Below, in pieces: positions 1 to 7,759 of a DNA stretch of 64,000 nucleotides. Source of the DNA: Dysgonomonas mossii DSM 22836 (GTDB lineage: Bacteria; Bacteroidota; Bacteroidia; Bacteroidales; Dysgonomonadaceae); assembly GCF_000213575.1 (NCBI RefSeq), contig NZ_GL892011.1, forward strand, positions 115,790 to 179,789. The letters are read 5' to 3'. The notes beneath the pieces were generated by a model, which did not search any database, was not told where the DNA came from, and worked only from the letters and a program-made list of their open reading frames with translations. Both the position numbers and the translations under genes were made by a program. The stretch's first letter is position 1. Each line of letters begins with the position of its first letter.

Positions 1-489
1 GCTCACGAATAGCACTATTAACAGTATATGCTTCAGCAGATTTTTGAGGTAATCTCCTTGAATGTTTTTAGCTGTAACGATAATGACAAAATTCCCTTCA
101 TTGTCCGGGTAATATATACCAACTCCGCTTAGCTTATCAATCTCGAATTTTAATTGTTCTGTTCGGAACAATTCGTCTATTTGCCTTTCATTCAGGAAAG
201 ACTGAAGCTCTACAGTAGCATCATGTCTATTATTGGCTACAACTATCTTTTCAGAAGTCTCAGGTAATAATCTTTGATATGCGTCAATTACTTTTTGATA
301 GGCTTGTTGACTCAGCTCATCTTTTTCAAAATGCTTTTGAGCCGTAATAAGTGCTTTGTCAAGTAAAAGCGTATAGTAATTACTATCAATATTTTTTGAA
401 GTAAGTAGATAGACAAAAATAAAAACAACCATCAAGATCACGACGGTGATAGATGTATATAAAAGAGCTAGTTTGGTCTTTATCTTCAT
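1..489 (-). CDS. Sensor histidine kinase, N-terminal part (cut by window edge)
   Basis: The reading frame starts at an ATG at 489 and runs off the left edge after 163 codons. Residues about 8-28 form a hydrophobic membrane segment, followed by an extracytoplasmic region of about 120 residues, and a second hydrophobic stretch begins at about residue 153. That is the usual front end of a two-component sensor kinase; the HAMP, dimerisation and ATPase domains would lie outside the window, so the kinase assignment rests on this topology and on context. Its ATG overlaps the stop codon of the response regulator (ATGA, 486-489), which shows translational coupling. No conserved sensor domain is recognised, so the signal is unknown. 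Confidence 0.75.
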   Translation of the reverse strand, partial: MKIKTKLALLYTSITVVILMVVFIFVYLLTSKNIDSNYYTLLLDKALITAQKHFEKDELSQQAYQKVIDAYQRLLPETSEKIVVANNRHDATVELQSFLNERQIDELFRTEQLKFEIDKLSGVGIYYPDNEGNFVIIVTAKNIQGDYLKNLLKHILLIVLFVS

Positions 490-1172
490 TTTTCTTTTAA
501 TATATATCCTAATCCGATAACTGTATGAATTAGCTTATCCATTCCTTCGGGTTGAATCTTATTGCGTATATAGTTAACATATACATCTACTATATTTGTA
601 TTCGTGTCGAAATTTATATCCCATACGTTTTCTAATAGAGTTTGACGTGAAAGTACTCTATTCGGATTTTTCATAAAATATTCGAGCAATAAATATTCTT
701 TAGCTGTGAGATAAATAATATTACCATCACGAATAGCCTGCTTAGTATTTGTATCTAACTTTAAGTTAGAAATTTGTAAAATTTTGTCATCTTCTATTTC
801 CGTACTGACTTTCGAACGCCTTAATAAGGCATTGATACGAGCTTCAAGTTCAACTAGCTTAAACGGCTTGACAATATAATCATCAGCTCCCGCATTAAGG
901 CCTTTTACAATATCTTCGGTTGTAGATAGGGCCGTAAGCAGAATTACAGGGGTAATATAGCCGAACTTTTGCCGATAAGCCTTACAAAGCTCCAATCCTG
1001 ACATAAAAGGCATTATTATATCCATAATGATTAAATCATAATCTGTGATTTGTAACTTTTCCCATGCATGTAATCCATCATTACATATCTCTGTTTCAAA
1101 TCCGCTTATATTTAAACCTCGCTCAATAAACGAACTGATGTTTTGCTCGTCTTCAACAATCAGTATTTTCAT
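486..1172 (-). CDS. OmpR/PhoB-family response regulator
   Basis: This is a two-domain transcription factor of 228 residues. The N-terminal receiver domain has the acidic pair in ILIVEDE, the phosphoacceptor aspartate in LIIMDI, the conserved Thr/Ala in LLTALS and the lysine in VKPF. The C-terminal half is a winged-helix DNA-binding domain ending in the typical GLGYIL wing. I chose the ATG at 1172, which opens with MKILIVEDE as in other family members; an upstream ATG at 1199 would add nine unlikely residues. The gene overlaps the downstream sensor kinase by 4 bases, so the pair forms one operon. The target genes cannot be read from the sequence. Confidence 0.93.
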   Translation of the reverse strand: MKILIVEDEQNISSFIERGLNISGFETEICNDGLHAWEKLQITDYDLIIMDIIMPFMSGLELCKAYRQKFGYITPVILLTALSTTEDIVKGLNAGADDYIVKPFKLVELEARINALLRRSKVSTEIEDDKILQISNLKLDTNTKQAIRDGNIIYLTAKEYLLLEYFMKNPNRVLSRQTLLENVWDINFDTNTNIVDVYVNYIRNKIQPEGMDKLIHTVIGLGYILKEK

Positions 1173-1196
1173 ATTAAAAAGGGTAGCTTTTAAATA

Positions 1197-1204
1197 CAAA
1201 TATA
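1197..1204 (-). promoter_or_regulatory. Likely -7 element of the two-component operon
   Basis: On the minus strand the sequence reads TATATTTG, a match to the Bacteroidetes -7 consensus TAnnTTTG, about 25 bases before the chosen start codon of the response regulator. No good TTG element is seen at the expected -33 distance, so this is a partial match. Confidence 0.4.
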
Positions 1205-1288
1205 AAGGATGTTTAAAAATTCTAGTATGTTTAACCTTAAGTTATTTGAAAATAAGAGTGATCAATATGGATATTAATAAAAAGAAGT

Positions 1289-1310
1289 CCATAAAATGAA
1301 TATTTTATGG
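1289..1310 (-). terminator. Hairpin terminator downstream of the biosynthetic cluster
   Basis: A perfect inverted repeat, CCATAAAAT / ATTTTATGG with a 4-base loop, is followed on the minus strand by a T-rich run and on the plus strand by GCTTTTTC. It would stop transcription coming from the broken DUF5009 gene and the biosynthetic cluster before it reaches the two-component operon. Confidence 0.6.
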
Positions 1311-1369
1311 GCTTTTTCATAACAATATAGTCTCTCCTATCCCACCTCTTCTTTTAGCATATTAAATCT

Positions 1370-1812
1370 TTATGAATGTTTTCTTTTCATATAACATGTA
1401 CCAACTATCCAAAGGATAGAAATGGAACACAAGGCGTAGATTAATGATATGAAATAATTTCCACAAACAGATTGTAAAATCTGAGTATAAAAATAGTGCT
1501 TAATAATCATTACTTCCGGGTAATTTAAATGAATACTTTCGAGAATAGTAGCCATAACGCCTGCTAAAACATAGATAAACAAAGGATTTACACCAAATGA
1601 TTCGAAAAAGACCGACGACTTCTTATATCCCTTCACATAGATGATCCATATAATTAGCGATAAGAAAGTTGCACCCAATCCACATGTTGTTAGCACAAAC
1701 ATGCTTAAAACACCTTGGGGGGGGCGAGACCAAACTTTGTATACATCTGATTTAGTCCGAGAATACTCTGATCTGTTACAGCCAATATATATGCTATTTC
1801 AAGGATAGGGAT
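1370..1812 (-). pseudogene. Broken 3' remnant of a DUF5009/NagX-like membrane acyltransferase
   Basis: The intact part, 1370-1702, encodes 110 residues with three hydrophobic segments and the motif FFESFGVNPLFIYVL, which I recognise from the C-terminus of Bacteroidetes DUF5009 (heparan-glucosaminide N-acetyltransferase-like) membrane proteins of about 370-400 residues. A second frame, open from 1812 to the G8 tract at 1717-1724, encodes the preceding residues (ILGLNQMYTKFGLAPP). Adding one base to the G8 tract joins both frames into one continuous family-like sequence. Everything before residue ~30 of this joined piece is missing, and the 3-hydroxyacyl-CoA dehydrogenase gene ends only about 20 bases away. 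I read it as a truncated, frameshifted remnant; a sequencing error in the G tract could explain the frameshift but not the missing 5' part. Confidence 0.7.
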
Positions 1813-1832
1813 TTATCCCTTCAGTCATTTCT

Positions 1833-2705
1833 TTATTTTAGTGAGTTTCTTTCTTTTGGATATTTATAAAATCCTTCTCCTGATAGATAACCCAGTTTCC
1901 CTTGTTTTATAAAATTCTCTTTTAGATATTGTGCAAATAATTTTGCTTTCAGATCTCCATTAGAAGCTATATTATATACTGTATTTATCCCAACTATATC
2001 ATATATTTCGAAAGGGCCAACAGGTGAGCCTGTTGCAATGCGCCATGTTTTATCTATGGTTTCAATGTCGCTAACACCTTTTAGGTAGAGTTCGGTAGCA
2101 GCTGCCATAAAAGGCATTAACAATGAATTTAATATATAGCCACGTTGCTCTTGTTTTACAAGGATAGGAATCATTCCAATAGCTTCTGCAAATTCTATAA
2201 CAGTATTATACGAATCAGCATCAGTCTCTGAAGATTTCATAATTTCAGCAATATTGCAGTGAAATAATAAATTGGAAAAATGTAATGCTAAAAATTTATG
2301 AGGACGCCCTGTAAAACCCATCAAATCGCTGGGTAGCATTGTTGACGAATTGGTGGTGAAAATTGTCTTTGCAGGAGCAACTCTGCCCAACTCAGCGTAT
2401 AATTTTTGTTTTATTTCCATATTCTCGGGTATAGCTTCTATTGTAATATCAGCATCTTGAACAGCTTCAGGCAGATTAAATGAATACGATATATTATTAA
2501 AAGTGGCATCCATTTCATCTTCGGTAGCATGAGCCTCTCTCAGATAGATGTTCTTTAATAGCTCAAGATTCTCGATGACTTGACTGTATAAATCAACATT
2601 GATGTCATATATTGTGACATTGAACCCTTTAAAAGCAGTCTGAAATGCTATTTGAGAGCCCATGTTACCTCCCCCAAGAATAGTTATATTGGATATTTTA
2701 TTCAT
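1833..2705 (-). CDS. 3-hydroxyacyl-CoA dehydrogenase family protein
   Basis: This 290-residue soluble protein should interconvert 3-hydroxyacyl and 3-ketoacyl thioesters using NAD. It begins with a Rossmann fold (GGGNMGSQIA, residues about 11-20) and has the family's NSS motif near residue 118, followed by a LHFSN motif carrying the presumed catalytic histidine. The usual sequence there is HFFNP, so this copy is a divergent member. The C-terminal helical domain (from about residue 190) contains the family-like GSPVGPFEIYDIVG. It overlaps the upstream membrane glycosyltransferase gene by 4 bases and closes the biosynthetic operon. It may act on the synthase product or supply a hydroxylated or oxidised acyl chain; that role is inferred from position only. 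Confidence 0.85.
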   Translation of the reverse strand: MNKISNITILGGGNMGSQIAFQTAFKGFNVTIYDINVDLYSQVIENLELLKNIYLREAHATEDEMDATFNNISYSFNLPEAVQDADITIEAIPENMEIKQKLYAELGRVAPAKTIFTTNSSTMLPSDLMGFTGRPHKFLALHFSNLLFHCNIAEIMKSSETDADSYNTVIEFAEAIGMIPILVKQEQRGYILNSLLMPFMAAATELYLKGVSDIETIDKTWRIATGSPVGPFEIYDIVGINTVYNIASNGDLKAKLFAQYLKENFIKQGKLGYLSGEGFYKYPKERNSLK

Positions 2706-4294
2706 CTTCTTTGTTTTAGTTTGTATAGTTGAAGTATCTCTATATTCTTTTCGTCTATTGTATTGATAATCGTATCTGTTAAAATTAGAGTGTAATTTTC
2801 TTTGAATGCAGGCAGATTTAAAAAATATTCTTGATTCCCTATTTTCCGCCTCTTTTGCAATTTTGTGCTTCCATCTATATTCAATAGAGGCAAGGGCATA
2901 ACTATAAACTTAATTTCTTTATTTTCAATATATTTTGTCTGTTCATCACGCATTTGAGGATATGATTCGTATGTTAGATTCGGTGAAACAAAATAACGAA
3001 TATTAGGAACGATTTTACATGTTGTGAATAGGCTATTACCCAGACCAAAACCAACATTTAGGAGTGTCGGATTTTGTTCCTTAATTATCTCATCATGAAT
3101 TTTCTGCGTAAGTAATCCGGGTTTCAGTGAAACTGTAGTCCCAGCGATCTTACTATTACCCAAATCAGTCTGACTATAGCCTATATATATCATAGAACTT
3201 GTAATGATAATTAAAAAAGCAGGTGTAATATATTTTACTATCGTAATAAATCCGGATATGTATATAAACAAACTTAATACACCCAATAAGCTAAATATAA
3301 GGAATACAATGGGATAATACATTTGAAAAACCGGAGACATAAATATAATAATATAAAGAGCAACGCCGGATAATAGTAAAGCATATTTACCTAAAGTATT
3401 CTTAATATGTTTTACGGGAAAATAAAAGACTCCGATAAGTGTCATAAAGAACAGTGCAAAAGGATCCATAAACAGGTATACGATGCGAAGTAGTACTAAT
3501 TGTATAGAACTACTTATCGATTGTAATTCAGCATATTTTCTATTCAATTCAATATAAACTGAATATGCCTCATGGAGTGCATTATTTATATAGAGGTACA
3601 AAAGAATAGGAATTGCAATAACCAAAAGTCCAGCAATATACGCAACCATATTTACTGCAAAACTTTTGAACGCTCTCTTCCGCAAAAGATTTAAAAATAT
3701 AGCAGCTAAAGGGAAGAACCAAAAAACTAATAAATTGAGTTTTATGAAGAGTACCATAGAACACATAATTCCATGTATAAACATTACTGACGGCTTATGG
3801 ACAGGTACACTTTTTTCTTTAAAGTATCTGACAAAGTAATATAAACTAATACACTCGAATACAAGAATAAACTCCTCAGCCGATCCTCCCGCTTTCATCA
3901 TTTTCAGTATAAAGACAGGGAAAATAATAGCTACTATATATGCAAAAGTATTATCCAAATATAATTTAGATAGCTTATAGATATAATAAACCATTGTAAA
4001 CCATGCAATCCATTGAATCAGAAACATACCAAAGAAGGAATTATTTGATATAAGATATCCCAGACCATATATAAAGAAGATGAGAGGTCCTTTATGATCA
4101 AAAGTTTCAGTATAAAGGGTTCTGCCATTAAATATGGCTTTTGCTACATTGAAGTAAATATTTACATCTGCCCATTCATTTGAATAATACAAAGGAGACA
4201 TATGAGAACAGATGATTAAAAGAAAAAAAACATAACAACCGAGAAGTATTATTATTTTATTTTCGGTCAGATGGTTAAAAAAGCTCATGCTCAA
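2702..4294 (-). CDS. GT-C (ArnT/PMT-like) integral-membrane glycosyltransferase
   Basis: The protein has 530 residues with about ten or more hydrophobic helices over residues 1-370 and a soluble C-terminal part of about 150 residues. The first loop after the first helix holds NEWADVNIYF and TFDHKGPLIF, resembling the acidic catalytic motif and the DHKPPL-like motif of GT39/GT83 enzymes. These enzymes move a sugar from a polyprenyl-phosphate carrier to an acceptor on the outer face of the cytoplasmic membrane. It sits between a GT1 glycosyltransferase and the dehydrogenase in the biosynthetic operon, which suggests that it extends the glycosylated product after export. The sugar and acceptor are unknown. 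A start at the next ATG (4288) is equally possible. Confidence 0.75.
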   Translation of the reverse strand: MSMSFFNHLTENKIIILLGCYVFFLLIICSHMSPLYYSNEWADVNIYFNVAKAIFNGRTLYTETFDHKGPLIFFIYGLGYLISNNSFFGMFLIQWIAWFTMVYYIYKLSKLYLDNTFAYIVAIIFPVFILKMMKAGGSAEEFILVFECISLYYFVRYFKEKSVPVHKPSVMFIHGIMCSMVLFIKLNLLVFWFFPLAAIFLNLLRKRAFKSFAVNMVAYIAGLLVIAIPILLYLYINNALHEAYSVYIELNRKYAELQSISSSIQLVLLRIVYLFMDPFALFFMTLIGVFYFPVKHIKNTLGKYALLLSGVALYIIIFMSPVFQMYYPIVFLIFSLLGVLSLFIYISGFITIVKYITPAFLIIITSSMIYIGYSQTDLGNSKIAGTTVSLKPGLLTQKIHDEIIKEQNPTLLNVGFGLGNSLFTTCKIVPNIRYFVSPNLTYESYPQMRDEQTKYIENKEIKFIVMPLPLLNIDGSTKLQKRRKIGNQEYFLNLPAFKENYTLILTDTIINTIDEKNIEILQLYKLKQRR

Positions 4295-4313
4295 AAAATA
4301 TTCTTTTTAGTTA

Positions 4314-5504
4314 CTATTTTACTGCTATAATTTCTTCCAACAATTCGGCAGCTCTATTATTACCTCCCGCATCTATAAAAGATTGTTGAATCTCTTTAGC
4401 CGCTTTTTTATATGTAGGATTGTATAATAGCTCATCTACTGCATGTTCGATATCTTTAACGCGCATACGACTATATTTAATGCGAATACCACAGCCGTAG
4501 TTTTGAATAAGTTGTGCTGTATGCGATTGATCGAAGGCCATTGGAATAATGAGCATAGGTATACCATTCATAAAAGTATCGCAAGTTGTATTTAACCCTC
4601 CATGTCCGATTACAACATCTATATGTTTTAATAATTCCGATTGAGGCACATATCCTTGCACTATAAAGTTATCAGGCCATTCATCCAATATGTTAGGATC
4701 TGCAGCCGCTATAACAGTAACAGGCTTATCTTTTAACGCTTCAATCATGCGGCTAAAGAAATCTTTCCGACTTTGTACCAATACTGTTCCTATCGAAATG
4801 TATATCTTAGGACGATCTCCCATTGCCTCAAGCTTTTTCCAATCGAATGGAGTATTATCCGGCCTTCCTGTCAATGCTCCTATAAACTTCATATAAGGAG
4901 GTACAGATGAATCATCTAACCCACAAAATAACTGTGAGGTATAGTACATATTTAATAATTGGGATTGAACAAACTCTTCATCTCCATCTATACCAACAAA
5001 ACGTTGTAAATCGATAACTGATTTGTGTACCCATTCCGTAACTTTAGGTGCACTTTGAGGGTCATTTAAAGCATTCGGTGTAATAGGCGTTATAGTGGCA
5101 AATGAAATATTCTTTAATCGAGCGGATAGCCCACCAACAAAAGTAATACAATCATTTACTATGACATCGGGTTTATATTGCTCTACGATCTCATTAAACT
5201 CGTCTATCATCATTTTAGCAAAAGGAATATAGGTATCTTCCAGCCCTAATTTAAGAGCTTCAAGTGCCGGCATATTTGCTCCTTTATTTTGCAGCAAGAT
5301 TATTTGTTCTATCTCCTTTTTATTTTTACTCTCTGTCTTTTCCATATAGAAGTACTTAGCTCCAGACGGAAAGAGTTTCATATTAAGTGTAGTCATACCA
5401 GCCCAAGCAACATCATGACCTCTTTCTAAGAGAGTGCCGCCTATACTTAATGTTGGATTTATATGCCCCCAGAAAGGAGGAATTACAAATAAAAATTTTG
5501 ACAT
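4314..5504 (-). CDS. GT1-family (MGT-type) glycosyltransferase, copy 1
   Basis: This 396-residue cytoplasmic enzyme has the two-Rossmann GT-B layout. The N-terminal acceptor half begins FLFVIPPFWGHINPTLSIG, the usual glycine-histidine start of macrolide and carotenoid glycosyltransferases. The C-terminal half carries the nucleotide-sugar motif GHGGLNTTCDTFMNGIPM followed by the FDQ sequence that contacts the sugar. It is expected to move a sugar from a UDP- or dTDP-sugar to a hydroxyl on a small lipophilic acceptor. It lies 17 bases downstream of a second, related glycosyltransferase gene, so the product may receive two sugars. Specificity cannot be read from the sequence. Confidence 0.88.
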   Translation of the reverse strand: MSKFLFVIPPFWGHINPTLSIGGTLLERGHDVAWAGMTTLNMKLFPSGAKYFYMEKTESKNKKEIEQIILLQNKGANMPALEALKLGLEDTYIPFAKMMIDEFNEIVEQYKPDVIVNDCITFVGGLSARLKNISFATITPITPNALNDPQSAPKVTEWVHKSVIDLQRFVGIDGDEEFVQSQLLNMYYTSQLFCGLDDSSVPPYMKFIGALTGRPDNTPFDWKKLEAMGDRPKIYISIGTVLVQSRKDFFSRMIEALKDKPVTVIAAADPNILDEWPDNFIVQGYVPQSELLKHIDVVIGHGGLNTTCDTFMNGIPMLIIPMAFDQSHTAQLIQNYGCGIRIKYSRMRVKDIEHAVDELLYNPTYKKAAKEIQQSFIDAGGNNRAAELLEEIIAVK

Positions 5505-5521
5505 TTAATTCTGTTTTGAGG

Positions 5522-6721
5522 TCATAGACCAATTTGTTTTGTAAGTATGTTTTCTAATAACTTTACAGCCTTAGTGACGCCTCCGGCTTCTTCGAATGAT
5601 TTTTGGACTGTTTGCGCATTCTCTGAATATTTCTTATCATAGAGAACTTTGTTTACAGCATCTTTCAATTGCTGTGCCTTAAATCTATTGAAGTTTAATC
5701 GTATTCCTGATCCGCTATCTACAACTGTGCTTGCAACATAGGATTGGTCATAGGCAACAGGTAAAACAACCAGAGGCTTGGCATATGACAACGCTTCACA
5801 AACAGTATTGTGTCCTCCGTGACATACGACTGCATCCATTAGAGGAATAAGTTTTAGTTGTGGAATCTGTTTGCAAACAATGAAATTATCAGGGATATAA
5901 TCAAACAATTCAGGATCAGAAATAATTACAACTCCCATCATTTCATTTTCGAAAGCTTCTGTCACTTTCCTTAGAAACTGTTGTTTGAGGCTGTGATCAA
6001 ATGTTGTTCCTATTGTGACTAGTATTTTGGGACGATTGTTCATTGATTGAAGTTTACACCAATCAAAATCATCGGTAAAATCTCCTCTATTGATTACTGG
6101 ACCTATAAACTGGTAATAATTATCTAAGTCAGATTCTCCAAATAGTTTCTTAGACGTATATACAATTGTAAGTAATTTGGAGCAATCTAAACGCTTATCA
6201 CTATCAAGACCTACACTCTTTTGAAACTTTATAATCTGGTCTCCTTCCCATACATGAATCATCGGTAAAGCTTCGTTTACCTTTATTGCCGCCGGAGCAG
6301 TTACAGATGTTACATAAGGTATATTCTTTTGTATTGCTGCTACTGCTGCTGCAAATATCTGATGATCATTAATAATGATATTAGGTTTATAAGCATCAAT
6401 AAGTTTTTTTATACCATCAAGCATACCCATATTCATGGGTGTTAATACGTCATCATACAAGAATTTTAAACTATCAAGTCCATAAACAGCTTTCTTTCCT
6501 AGTTCCAGAATTTCATTTTTTATCCGCTCTTTCTCGTGTTTGTTTATATCAGTGTCGAGTAAAAGAAATGTGCCTCCGTTGGGTATTCTTTTTTCTAATT
6601 GAGGGTCAATACTTATCCATGCCACTTCATGCTTGTTTTTAAGCAATTCAGCCCCCAACCCTAAAGTAGGATTAACGTGACCTGTAAGTGGCGGAACAAT
6701 AAATAAAAATCTGCCTTTCAT
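5522..6721 (-). CDS. GT1-family (MGT-type) glycosyltransferase, copy 2
   Basis: The 399-residue protein is a diverged paralogue of the neighbouring glycosyltransferase. It starts FLFIVPPLTGHVNPTLGLG and has the C-terminal nucleotide-sugar motif CHGGHNTVCEALSYAKPL with a YDQS sequence. The overall length and motif spacing match copy 1, which points to an old tandem duplication. It overlaps the upstream alpha/beta hydrolase gene by 4 bases (ATGA type), so it is translated in the same operon. Differences in the acceptor half suggest that it uses a different acceptor position or sugar, though this is inference. Confidence 0.88.
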   Translation of the reverse strand: MKGRFLFIVPPLTGHVNPTLGLGAELLKNKHEVAWISIDPQLEKRIPNGGTFLLLDTDINKHEKERIKNEILELGKKAVYGLDSLKFLYDDVLTPMNMGMLDGIKKLIDAYKPNIIINDHQIFAAAVAAIQKNIPYVTSVTAPAAIKVNEALPMIHVWEGDQIIKFQKSVGLDSDKRLDCSKLLTIVYTSKKLFGESDLDNYYQFIGPVINRGDFTDDFDWCKLQSMNNRPKILVTIGTTFDHSLKQQFLRKVTEAFENEMMGVVIISDPELFDYIPDNFIVCKQIPQLKLIPLMDAVVCHGGHNTVCEALSYAKPLVVLPVAYDQSYVASTVVDSGSGIRLNFNRFKAQQLKDAVNKVLYDKKYSENAQTVQKSFEEAGGVTKAVKLLENILTKQIGL

Positions 6722-7482
6722 TTCATAAATTCTAATAGTTTCTCAATAATCCATTGTGGTTTCTGGATAGGCAAGTTATGGTCTCCACGTCCTTCCAGTA
6801 AATATGAATTTGGAATGATCTCTTTCAATAGATTTCCGGCTAATAAACAATCCGAATCAGAACCATATAATAATAAGGTTGGTACTTTAATAGGATTGTT
6901 CGATAATATATCAAACAAATTATTATCTATATCAAAATCTTCCTTAATTGAAGTATGGTTGAATAAGTATTCATAGAGTTTTCTATTCTTTTCAATCTGC
7001 CTTTTTCCGGGCTGTAAAGATGTAGACTCAGCATAGTTATTCAAATACTGATCTATAAATTTATTTCCATATTTCTGGAGTACTTCAGGAGCATCACCTT
7101 CATCCGGCTTGGGAGACTCTATCAGGCTTAGTTTTTCCACCCTATCAGGATAAAGCATTACCGTTTTTAAGGCTATAAGACCACCATAGCTGTATCCAGC
7201 CAAGTGTACTTTCTTTAAATTCAGAAAATCAAGTAGAGCTATCAAGTCATCAGACATCGCCTCAAGATTATATCCACAGTCAACACGTTCACTCATACCG
7301 TGGCTTTGCAAATCATATAATACAATATGAAAGTGCTTAGCCAGTTCGGGTGCTATGTTAAAGTAAAATACAGACATGTTGGTAAACATACCATGAATCA
7401 TTACAATAGTCTGGGATGCTTCAGAGTTCATTTCCAATAAATGAATTTTTTTGTTATTTATCTGAATGATTGCCATCAACAA
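6718..7482 (-). CDS. Alpha/beta-fold hydrolase (possible thioesterase)
   Basis: The 254-residue protein has the alpha/beta hydrolase signature: the oxyanion-region HGMF motif near residue 30, the nucleophile elbow GYSYGG with Ser98, an acidic residue in GSDSDCLL near residue 211, and His235 in GDHNLP. No signal peptide is visible, so it acts in the cytoplasm. Its start overlaps the free ACP gene by about 29 bases (a start at 7476 is also possible) and its end overlaps the glycosyltransferase gene. Neither synthase has a thioesterase domain at its C-terminus, so this enzyme is the best candidate in the cluster for releasing the acyl chain from the carrier protein. That role is inferred. Confidence 0.82.
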   Translation of the reverse strand: MLMAIIQINNKKIHLLEMNSEASQTIVMIHGMFTNMSVFYFNIAPELAKHFHIVLYDLQSHGMSERVDCGYNLEAMSDDLIALLDFLNLKKVHLAGYSYGGLIALKTVMLYPDRVEKLSLIESPKPDEGDAPEVLQKYGNKFIDQYLNNYAESTSLQPGKRQIEKNRKLYEYLFNHTSIKEDFDIDNNLFDILSNNPIKVPTLLLYGSDSDCLLAGNLLKEIIPNSYLLEGRGDHNLPIQKPQWIIEKLLEFMK

Positions 7483-7759
7483 TAAAATTTACAATATCTT
7501 TTATATTCAACTTTACAATCTGATCAAGATCCATTGCTGACAACCATTTTGTAAAGTCTATATCCGTCCCGTATTTCACTCTAACTTTTTCAGCAAAAGC
7601 TACTAGTTCAATACTATCCATCTCCAGATCTTTTGTGAAATTACTATTTTGAGTTATATCAAGTTCTTCTGCTATATCTGCACCTATTATATCTGAAATA
7701 AACTGATGCAGAATATTAAACACCTGGTCTTTTTCATCTTTTAGCATTATTGTGTCCAT
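7454..7759 (-). CDS. Free-standing acyl carrier protein
   Basis: This 101-residue protein fits the acyl carrier fold, with the phosphopantetheine attachment motif EMDSIELV and modified Ser49. It is acidic and helical as expected. The ORF start at 7759 overlaps the upstream synthase gene; the ATG at 7747, which shares a base with the synthase stop codon (TAATG), is an equally good start and would give 97 residues. Next to two synthases that already carry two ACP domains, a third separate ACP may accept the finished chain or load the starter unit. It should be modified by the transferase domain at the end of the adjacent synthase. Confidence 0.88.
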   Translation of the reverse strand: MDTIMLKDEKDQVFNILHQFISDIIGADIAEELDITQNSNFTKDLEMDSIELVAFAEKVRVKYGTDIDFTKWLSAMDLDQIVKLNIKDIVNFIVDGNHSDK

